A stretch of DNA of 64,000 nucleotides from Patescibacteria group bacterium. Its GTDB lineage: Bacteria > Patescibacteria > Paceibacteria > Paceibacterales > UBA10102. The notes below the pieces were generated by a model. It did not search any database. It was not told the DNA's origin and saw only the letters and a program-made list of their open reading frames with translations. Location: assembly GCA_024239055.1 (NCBI GenBank), contig JANBVJ010000002.1, positions 70,925 through 134,924 on the forward strand. Direction: 5' to 3'. A program made the translations under genes and the position numbers. This document shows, piece after piece, positions 24,701 through 36,700 of this stretch. Numbering within the stretch: the stretch's first letter is position 1; the number at the start of each line of letters is the position of its first letter.

Positions 24701-27700
24701 GTGTTGAAACTTGCATCAGAAAATAGGTTTATTGTTAGACTTGTAGTTGAGTTTCTAATCATTTCTACATAAATTAATTCTTGAGTAAGATTTCTTGTAA
24801 ATGTCGCTAATGTACTTGATCCACCTGATGGGAATCCTCCATCTGATGCTACCACTTGATAATCTTCTGTGTTACTTGCAGTTTGTAATCCCAAACCTAT
24901 CCAATCTTGTATTGCACTTTGGACTACTGTTTCATCCGAATCGGATAACCCAATGTGCATTTCCAGTGCAGTTGCATCACTGTTAATTGAATATGTTTGA
25001 ATATCTAATTTGTATCGAAGTGCTAGTTTGCTATCTGCCTGTAATGCAACTCCTAAATCAAAAGCAATTCCATCATTTGTTGTAACTGATGTTGGCACAC
25101 TAAAGTCTAATTCATCATTGGATATGTTTACTCTAACTCTTGCTGTATCAGTTGTTGTCCAATTTCCATCTGCCTCTCCTTGAGTTGTATAAGAAGTGAA
25201 GTTATCAGCAAATATAGTTGCTCCACCTCCACCTGAAAATATCTCTACATTTCTTATGACTTTATCAATAACGTTTCTTCTTTCATCTAGAACTGTTACA
25301 ACATCAGTTTCAGTTTGAGTTGAATTAACTCCACCTACATCAGTAGTGGCATTTACAATTAAATCGAATGCACCAGTTGAAACTGCTGACTGACCTTTTG
25401 CCCTATATATGAAAGTGGTATTTTGAATTAACCCTGTATCATTAAATTCTGTAATCAATTCATCAACAGTTGTTACATTTATGAAATCACCAAAGACTTT
25501 AAGGCTTGTATCCATATCAAACTGGAAAATTTCATCATCTGCTACTTCGTCAACATAAACTGCTGAACCAGATTGTGGAATCCACAAACTTCTAGGTTCT
25601 GGTGCGAACAAACCTCCTTGACCTACATTAATTCCTACGCCTGTTGTAATCATCGTAGTAATATCAAACGCAGTTGTCATGTTTCTACCATCAACTGAAT
25701 CATTTAATCCTCCACCAATATCTAAAAGTCCTAAGAACTTTCCATCAGATCTTACAGCAACGTCAAATACACCAGTAGAAGGTAGATAAGGAACATCTGC
25801 AACTTGTGATAAAGTTGTAATATCCCATGCAGTAGTTAAATCAAATTGAAATAGTCTGTCATTGTCTGATTTCGGAGCATACAATCTGCTTCCATCTTCT
25901 GTAATCCAAATTCCTTGTATGAAAGTAGGCAATGTTGTAAACTCTGCGTTGAATGCTAATGTGGATAAATCAAATGGTGTTGATAATGTATATTCATAAA
26001 TGTCTGTATTACCACTTTCAAGAATAAACATCTTAGTTCCATCTAATTTGAAATGAACATCTGTTATTTGAGCAACTTTTGATCCTAATGTACTAGATAA
26101 GTCTGTACTATTTTGTGTAGATACTGCTGTTGATACCTCAAACGGAGTTGTTAAACTGAATTTGTTAACGGTATCTGTAAGTACGTCAGGAACAAACATT
26201 TCTGTACCATCTGGTGTGATGTATAATCCAGCACCAACATTGTATGAACTTGTATGGTTTGTTGGGTTTTGATCATTTCCACTTGTTAGATTCCAAATTC
26301 CTATCTGCTGTGACCTTTGTATAATTACTCCTGTCAATGGATCTGATGGATGAATTGTTCTTGCTTGATCCCAAGAAATATTTATTGCAGTTGAGTTAAG
26401 TGCTGTTGCATTTAGACCTGTAATTGGTTGAATTAGACCAAATTCAACTATTGTAGAGTTTATACCAAATCCATTTGTATTGTTTGCACGAACTGTATAA
26501 TTCAAAAGGTTAGTTATTGGACTAATTGTTGTATCTGTAAATTCGCTTGCAACTGGTGAACCAATTAATACAGTTCCATTTCCAATTACTACAGTACCAT
26601 TTTGATTGTTTAGTGTTGCTTGAGGATTTCCAAATATACCAACTTCAAACAAGTCTGTGAAGTTTATGTTTGGATTAGAAAAGTCATATATTGTTTCAGT
26701 TTGTCCTGCTGATGCGTTACCAATGAATAATCTGTAAATTTCATGCTGTGTAGAAACAGATACAGACTGGTCACTGTGACGAATTAAAACTGTAACAATA
26801 TCATCTGCACTTGATAGATCTATTCCTGTTTCATCAAGAGTAACGTTTTGTATTCCGATTGAAGTTACTGGTACTACTGGTGCATTTGCTATTCCTAGTT
26901 GTGTAGCCACTCTTGGTAAATCTGTTGGAAATACAGTTGGTATGTTTGATTCTACATCACCATTTAAAACTTCTATACTTAATCTTCCATGAACTAGACA
27001 ATCAACATTACCACAATATGACTGGTGTTCAAGAATTATGTCCTTGTTTTCTATGAATGATTTTGTAAATGTTTTGAGGACATAACCTTCACCAAAAGAT
27101 AATAAGCCCAAATTACCTTCTATTCCAGTTTCATCTGCATTGTTAGATAGTAATGTTCCGTTAGGGCTAATTGTATAACCATATCTTGCGTTGTTTGCAC
27201 TTGTAGCAAAGGATGTGTGTTCTTTTATTGTCCATTGGCTTCCATCTGTTCTAAAGACCTGATAATTATCAGTATCAGGAATATCATCCCAATCCAATGT
27301 AGCATTGTTATTCATGTTTTGAACTACAGTGAGACCTGTAACTTGTGCTGGTGGTTGTGGAAGTGAGAAACTTGTTGTATTTACAAATCCTCTTTCAGCG
27401 ATAAATCCTTTCTGTAGATCCATACAAGTTTTTGGACAGACATCACCTGCTCCTTGTCTATTTCCTTCAACTGTGTATATTATTTGTGGGTTCGTGAAGT
27501 TCCATGTTCCAATTTTTGAAACTGTAATATTTGCAATAAATAATTCGTAAGCACCAGCATTAGAACCAACTGGTGATGAATCTGGATCTCTCATTGATAC
27601 TACTACTGTAGCGAAACTTGAATTGAAACTACCCCAATTTATGCTACTTGCATTTAGCGTTTGAATTGTCATATTGAAATCACCTATTCCAGCACCAACT

Positions 27701-30700
27701 GATGCACCTTCTATTCCAGACAAAGTTAATCCTGATAGACTTGTTCTAACACCATCTACATTAGATAGAACAGGTATATCATGTGCAAAATTAAATCCAG
27801 AATCTTTGTTTATAATTCCGTCATAAACAGCGAGAGTTGCAACACTTGTTAATCCAACACTTTGAACACCACCATTTGCTTCTTGTTGCCATGCGATTTC
27901 AATTGATGAATCGGTTATCTCAGTTAAGTTGAATATTTTGAAGAAATGAATTATACCTGCTCCCCTGTCATTATTCTCTGCATCCCCACCTGTTGCAGAT
28001 AGACCTGTGTTGATGTTTAGTAAGTCAGTTGGTAATGGTTCACCATTGTCTGCTGTTGTTCTACCTTCCTGAGCACCAATTGATACGTTTGCATTTGGAA
28101 ATTTGCCACCACTTCCACAATTGTTTAAACATCCTGCTCCACTTGCACCTTCAAGAATTGACTCTTCAAGGTCATGTTCTCTAAACTGCCATATTTTTGA
28201 AGTTGAATTAAACAAGTCACTTCCAGAAATTAGTGGTGCTGTTTGATTTACAATTGATGATACATTACCCTCTGTACTTCCAGTTAATGATTGAACTTTA
28301 TAGAAAAATAGATTTCCTTCATCTTCACTTGTTAACACATCTGTAAATGTATCAACATCACCAAGCGTTGCTATTTCTTCAAATTGATCCCCGATAAGAT
28401 CAATTTGTAAGTTCAGAGTATTGAACCTAGTCCATGCAGTTAAATCTCCACCATTTTCAGTAACTAATTCACCATTATCAAAATTTGTTGCGTATGATGT
28501 AAAGCCAAAACCTGTGTCATCTCTATACATCTGGATAGTACCAACTATTGATCCGTTTGTGTAAGCACCTACCATGTATGTTTTATTAGCCAATAATACA
28601 AAGTCGTCAAACTCAAAATCGTGGAAATTTCCAGATGGGAATGGATTTGATCCTATTGTGCTAGTAAATATGTCTGTACTATTTTCTAATATCTCATTTA
28701 GAGATGCACTTGAACCATTGAATACTGCTACTTTAAGTACGCTGTTTCCACCTGACCATGATGTACCTACTATCTTTAATCTTATTTTATCAAGAGTAAA
28801 ATCTTGATTTCCCATAGTAAAGTTTTGTGCTCTACCACAAGGTTGAGCACCACCACAAGTAAAGTCATTAAATGTTACAGTTCCTTGATTTCTAACACCT
28901 CCAATTTCTACATCTCCAACTGGTTTATCGTTTAGTTTAAGATAATCATTTGGTAGATCTTCACCTTTAACTTTAGAAGTTGTATCATTTGTTGCTTTTC
29001 TTAAAATTTTATACCCATCGGCAGTTATCTCCTTTGTCCAGTTTATTGTAATGTCATTTCCAATTTGTACTGCTGTAACATTTGTTGGAGGTGGTGTTAA
29101 TGTAGCGTTTACTGCTGTTGCATTTACAGTGTTTGAGAATCCACCTTGTTCTAGAAGTGCGTTCAATCCAACTATTCTGTAAAAGTATGTGTTTCCTACA
29201 ACTGGTGATGCTTCATCTATATTTGTGTCTGAAAATGTAGTTGCAGTTGAACCAGTATCATCAACTTCTGGATCTGCTGAAAGTTTTGTGTTGTTAATTA
29301 CTGCAATTGTGAATAACATGTCATTGTTTGCTACGTTTGAAGTCCAAATTTGAGTTAAAAAGTCCCAAAATGAATTACCACCTTCTCCAACATTTGCTCT
29401 TGAATCACAGTTTAATGTACCACTTGTACCTTCCCACCATGAAATACCAATACCTAGTTTTCTTGCATTATCAATATTTACTCCATTTGTAATGTTAAGC
29501 AGGTCTGAACCTCTGTAGTACCAAGTTAATGCATTATTTGTTCCCCAATCTTCGGGTAAAATTATGGTAGTTGAGTTTGCTATAGTAGAGTTATCTGATG
29601 AAATTGTTAACATTCCATCATTAAACAATGAACCTGTTGTAAAACCACCAATTGCACTATTCTCAGAACATCTATTTCCTCCTGAACCTCCTTCAAATCT
29701 AGATATTACTAGACCTTCCCATCTGTCTACTATCCATCCATTAAAGAAATCACCTCTCTGTAATATTGCATCGAAATCACCTGAACTTCCTTGCATTGAA
29801 ATGTTTTGTGGAGTTCCACCTGCTGTTTCTTGATATTCTATTACTTCATCTGCTGTTTCTGTTGAAGTTCTGAAAATTCTGTAAGAGTCTGCACCAGCAC
29901 TTGCATTCCATGACAATTCTATACTTTGTGTTTCTTCATTAAATACTGCTGTAAGATCTGTAACTGGATCTGGTGGTGGTGGTGGTGAAAATCCTGCACC
30001 TGCTGTTATTATTCCTGAATCCTGTTGATTATTAAACAAATTATCATTAGATGAAAGATCATTATCATTCCATGTATTAGCACCAAATGGATCACCTGCT
30101 CCACCAGATCCAACTAATTGTTCAACAGGTGAATTTGTAAAGTTCCATGTGCCAATTTTTGAAATTGTAATATTATGTATTGTGTATAGGTGTTGATTTG
30201 ATTGAGCATCCTCAAAGACAAAAAATACAGTTATCCAATCTGATTCGTTATCAGCATAATCTATTGATCCTGCTGGTAAAGTGAATTGTGTTAGTACAGT
30301 AGAAGTTGGTGCATTTACACTTGCAAGAACTGAATCGCCTGTAATATCCTGTTCAATTACATCTCCACTACCTGACAATGGCAAAGAAGGTGCTGGTGGA
30401 TAATCTGAACCAATATCATTATTTTGTAATCTGAAATAATCATCTGCTTGATAAAATCCTTCCATAACTCGTATGTTTAAATCAGTAGAACCTATTGGTG
30501 GATGTTTATAGAATGTTGAAATATCTGAACCATTAATCAAAGTCGCATTAAATGACTTGAACATCACACAACATCCTCTTGGATCTCCAAGTGATGCTCC
30601 TGCTTGACCTGATTGGAATTGTAATCCATCTGTATCATTTGCTATTCTCATGTGAGGAACTACTAGCCTTCTTGTATCAAGTTCTCTGTATTGCCATACT

Positions 30701-33700
30701 GACGATGTTGAGTTTGCAATGTCGCTAGTACCCTCAACAATTGGTTCTTGTCCTATTGCAAAGTTAGATTCATCTGCTACGACTATACCATTCAATCCCC
30801 TTACATTATAATGACATGTAGTTCCATCAGGACAAGTTGTATCTGTGAAATTTGTAATGAGACTGCCTGTATCAGCAACTAGAATATCAAAGTCAATAAA
30901 TCCAACTCCCATAAACGCATCGTTTGTGGTTACGGTATTGTTAAATACAAATGGAACTGTATCTGAAAATACTTCAAACCCATCTACAGCAGTATTATGT
31001 CTTGAACCAACAAGCATTCTTACTTCCATATCTAATGCTGTACCGTTTTTTGTAATTCCTATAACATACTCACTACCAGATGCAATCTCTACTGGTGGAT
31101 CAAAAGTAAATCTAAATGGTGGAAAACCTGAAAAAGTCGATACACTACAGGCATCAACTAAGTTAGTAGAGTTTGCTATCCATGCAGATGTATCATTATT
31201 GAAAATGCTACCCATAAGAGTTTGTTGTCCTATAGTACAAGGTAACGCACTTTGTTCATATAACGTAGTCACAATACTTGTAATTTTTTCATCTGATGTT
31301 GCGTTGAAGGCTTGACCTACAATGTGCAATGGATCTTCTTTTGTAAATATTGTAAATGAAGTTCCAGCAGGTAAACTAAATCCAGCACCATTTTCCCAAT
31401 GTAAGGGGAAGAAGAAGTTTCCTTCTGATGTTTCACCATAATGGGTTTCATTACTAAGTGCTCTTTCAATCCTATATCCTGTTACATTTCCTGTAGGAGT
31501 TGTCCAGTTCATGAAAATTGAATCTGATACTGGTGTTACTGTGAGGTCATTAATTGGATCTGGTGCTATTATTGGTGGTGCAACTGCAAATGTTACCATT
31601 TCTCCATAGTTTAGAGTTCCAGCAGTTAGCGTTCCCTGTGCATTTTCTCGGAAGAAATCATTTTGAGGTACTCCCATTCCTACCATTGTTGTGTTTTGTG
31701 GATTATGCAATAGAGTTGGTGGATGGCTTACACCTGCATCATTAAATGCTAAGACTCGATATGCTTTTGTAGTATTTGTTGGTGGTGGTGAAGTATCTGT
31801 AAAGTTAAGATCCCCTGCTGTTGTAGTGCCAATTGTTTCCCATACTGTTTCTGCATAAATAGCCATAGCATAGTCCTTGTCTTTTGTTCCGTTGATTGGA
31901 TTACTTGTGAAAATTCCACTGATTGTATCTTCACCAATTGCCCAACCACTTGATCCTCCACCTACTCCTGTTTCTTCAAAATAGACTTTGAAACTTCTGT
32001 TAACAGATGTTGTACAATCTCCACTGTTACAGGTCTGTGCTCCTGCTTGCTGATAACCAAAGATATACTCATCTGGTTCTAAATGAATTGGTGGTGAGAA
32101 AACCCAATTTACAAATCCTTCATCTCCTAACGCACCTCCTAAATCATTCTCCATTGCAATTCTTGGGTTAATTGATCTTGTAATCTGTGTTCCATTGGCA
32201 AAATGAATTGAACCTGAAATATCTGGTTCTACGTTAAAAGAACCACATCCTGCACAACCAAGTTTTACTACAATTCTTGTGATGTTTACTGCCTGTGTTA
32301 TGTTTAGTTGCTGTCCTGCATGTGTTCGATCAGATGAATCTTTTGGATTATTGCTAGTGGTTAATCCAGTTCCATCTAGGAAAAATTCTTCAACATCGTG
32401 GCTAAGTCCATCATAAATTGTTGTTTCGTTTCCACCTGTTGCTCTTTGAATGATGTATCCTTGAATTGGATCTTCTGAAAGTTCCCTTGATTTTTTGATT
32501 GGTGCTTCTGCCCATACTAAATCAACTGTTGCACCATTATCCGTTGCATTCAAGTCTGGAACTCTTAATGGAGGTAGTGATAGTGTTCCATTTACTATAC
32601 TTGAAGTTCCATTTTCACCTAGTATATTTTTTGGAATTATTCTGTAAAAGTAGGAATTATAATTATTTGTTGTAGTATCACTAAAGAAATTATTAGTTGT
32701 TGTTGTAATGTTTATGAAGGTTTGATTCATTACGTGTGATTTTATTTCTAAACCACTTGTAGTGAACCATTGAAATGTTGAATCTTGGAATCTCCAACCA
32801 CTTCCACCACCAGCAAATGGTCTTAGAACTCTAAAACCTTCACCTGATGTAAACTCTTTTCTAAATGCTCCAATAATTTCTGCATTTGCTGTTTCTGCAA
32901 CTGTCAAGTTCTTCAATTGAGTTCCTAGATACCTTTGTTCGACCTGACAGTTTCCATCAAACCATTTTCCTGTTGATCTTTGTGTCCAACCATCCTGTTC
33001 ATAATCCGTTTGCATTCTTGAACAATCTCTTGCTAGTCTGGTTCCATGAGACATCATGAATCCTGTTTGATTCACTTCTCCTTGTACATCAGGTTCAAGT
33101 TGATTTACTCCACCACTGATTACATTAAGCCAGTATCCATAAACTACCTGACCACCAGTTGGATCATGGAAATCAAATCTTCCAGTTCTAAGTTCGCTTT
33201 GAGTAGGTATATCAAAAGTATCAAAGCCTGAATCATCACCTAAAATGTCATTTGTACTTGATGTTGAAAGTGCAAAGTTTGATTCTGAACCAAATCCATC
33301 TGCCTCTACTTGCTGTCTTTCAGTTGATAATCTTTGAACTACATATTCATCTGCATTTGGAGTTACATCCCAAGTAAGATCAAGTTCACCATTTATGTTA
33401 TCATGTGATATTGCTAAGTTAACAACTTGATCTGGTGGTGATGTTACTGGTAATTGTGCTAGAACAGTGTCTACAGCAACAACAAAATCTAATGCTGTTT
33501 GATTTAGGTTAAATCCTTGTGTTCCGTTTAAGATTACAACTGTATCCCCTTCTATATCTCCGTTGAGAGGAACAATTCTGTAAAAGTATGTATTTTTTGC
33601 AATTGTAGTAGTATCAGTGAAGTTTGTATCAAGTGAACCTGTATCATTTACAAAAGGAATTTCTGGACTGAAAAGTTTTGTTTGATTTACAACTGCAAAT

Positions 33701-36700
33701 TCAGCACGTAAATCTTGTCCGTTAGTTGTTCCCCAAAAAGGAACTGAAACATCTGCTCTAACTATTCTTGGGGTAAGTCCACCAATTCCATCACCTGATC
33801 TAAATGTAGTTGTTCCTGAATCACCAACTCTTGTTTTATCCCAACTTACACCAATACCAATATTATCTGCACCTTCGGTAGTAACACTTGAAGTTAGATT
33901 AATCAAATCTGTACCATAGAAATTGAACGTCAGAGGACTATCCGATGGAATTGCCAATACTGATGGATCTCTGAATGTCGTTGAGTTTTTGATAATTGTA
34001 AAGTCACCATCACTACTTGCTTGATCAGCATCTAAGAAAATTGCACCTCTGAGAATTCCACTTGCACCTGTACTGTTGAAAACATGATTCATTGTAATCC
34101 TTGAAACTATTTCATTGACAAAAGTTGTTCCCCAACTTGTTTCTGCTGTGTAATCAGCAGGTAATTCAGATAAAATTTGTGTTTGTGGAGTTATTAAAGT
34201 TTCAAAAGAGTAAAGAATTTTTTCATCTCCTGATTCTGTTGAAGTCCTGTAAATTCTATAACCTGTTGTGTTGATTCCATCGTGAACCCAATCAATATCT
34301 AATGATTTTCCTAGTGTTACAGATCCAGATAACACAGCATTTTCTGGTACTGGATTTGTTATTTCTGGAAATGATCCAATTGCTTGTGTTAAGTCAAAAG
34401 TCATATCAAGAACTTGGAATGATGCACCAATACCATCAGAAGATGCACCTGCACCTGAATTGTACATATTGTCTATATCTGTATCTGTTAAACTGTAACC
34501 ATTCCAGATTGTTAGTTCGTCAACATTGAATGTATTTTCAATTATTAGGCTTGCAACATTATTGTGTGTATTATCACCTATTGTTAATGGGTCTGGTGGA
34601 GTTGAACCAGTTCCAGTATGTAAAGCAAGTCCAATTTCAATGTCACAATTTCCAGAACCATCTACACAAACTCTTGCATATCCTATGGTATCAGTCTTGT
34701 TAAGTAACAATGTAACCATGTGCCATTGTCCATCATCAGCAGGTATAATTCCATTAAAAGCACCTCCATTTACAATATTCGTTCCTGCTTCTTTTACCAA
34801 TAATCGTATATCACCTGATTGAGTGTAAAGTAAAAATGAATTTGCATCGGTATTTGATCCACTTGAAATTAATGGGTATTGAGTAGCACCAACAACATCA
34901 CCATTCAACCAAAAGTTAATACTCGTTAAGTTTGATCCAGAATTTCCAATTGTTAGGAAATCCCACAATGAAGCATCTGATCCTAAATGGATTTCTCCTT
35001 GAGTATCACCACTTGATGTTCCATTTTGAATTACTGCTTCATTAATTATTCCAGAAGCATTTACTACGAAAGTTGATAGACTACCACCTTCAAAATATTC
35101 TGCATCAGCACTAGATCCTAAAGAACCTGTGTTTGGTGCTGTGCTGTTATCAACACCATTTAGTGAGTTTCCTAATCCTAGTGGTAGTGTTACATTTAGA
35201 CTAAGAAATCCGTAATCTGCAATTTTTTTAAGTGGAGTTGGGTTTCCATCATTTATTGGATGTTCATAGAACCAAACAACAGGTTGAGTGAAATTGTATA
35301 ATTCATTATCGTCAATTTGTACCGAAGTAATATTCATCGAGATAGATCCATCTGTTGAATTATCTTTCAAACCTACGTAAATTGTAATTTCTGATTCAGA
35401 ACTAGCAAAGTAAAGTGGGTCTACCTGAATATCCCCTGTAAATGGAAGATCTACTTCCATTATTCCAAGCCTATGATTTTGACCAGTACCCAAATCAGAC
35501 CGTAAAGCATTTTCTGGATGGTCTGTTTTTGTAATTGCTAATACTCCTGTTCCACCTGCATAGATAGTTTCCATATCCATTCTTCCATCAATAACATCAA
35601 TGAAAGCCCTCATAGAACCAGTTCCACCAGACTTTGTTGCACTAATTGTTGTCTTGAATTGTTTTCCCTCTATTGCAGTCTTGTTTATTGTCTTAAAGAC
35701 CATACATTGTCCTTGATCTGCATCTGATGTTGCTGTGTTAATGTTAAACGCATCACCAAGTCTTTGAAACTTACAGTCATCCATTAAACCAGTTGGAAAC
35801 TGTGTGTGTTCTTTCATCTGCCAAAATCCTTGTGAATTATTAACTGGAATGTTTATTGTGTATCTAGTATATTCTCCATCTGCTACTGCAAATCTATTTA
35901 CTCCTGCTCTAAATGGGAAACCATTCCAGTTTACTACTGTTGAAACAATTCCATCTGGTTGTGAAAAATCAGATGCAGAAACTTTTTCTCCATCTGGATG
36001 TAGGTTTGTTCTAACTCTGTTTTTAAAATCTGCTAATGCACTTCCACTTGCTGTAAAACCTATATCATTTGGAACTGTAAATAGTGTTTGTCCACGACAA
36101 ATTCCACCATTTAAATTTGTAGTCCAAAGTGGTGCACCACCAGTTGCATTATGCCAAACATCACCAGCAGTCATTAAACCACCTTGAGTAGAAGGAATTC
36201 CATCTAATCTTCTCACTCCACAATCATGATTACTTGCACCAGAAGTTATTTTGAATCTTAGAAGTATTGATGTTAATTCATCAATAAGTTCTGGTGGAAA
36301 TAATGGACTCTGGTTATAAATTGCAACTCTACATGGAGTTGTAGTGATGTCTGCTTGATTATTAGCAAGTAATGTTCCACCTGCACCAGAAATTGCTCCA
36401 CCATCTGGATATGGATCAGCAATACATTCTGCACCAGCACCACTTAGAGCACCTAGTATATCTTTGTCCATTGGAACATAAATTATTGTTGCCTCTGCTT
36501 CCTGAATAAAACCTATATCACCTAAAAAACCTAAATTAAAATCATTTTCTTCATTAAATTTATCGTAAACTGATTTCTCAACTTCAAAAACTTCTTCTTC
36601 CCATGCTATGGGAACCCAACTTCCTACTTGATGTAGTAGATTAACTGCTTTCAGACTGATCATTTCTGGTTTTTCAGTCTCAACGAAACCTGATTCAAGA

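Noticed and set aside
30845..31315. Plus-strand reading frame of 156 residues, and other plus frames inside the giant gene
   Set aside because: They are antisense shadows of the 5089-residue frame, with no start signals.
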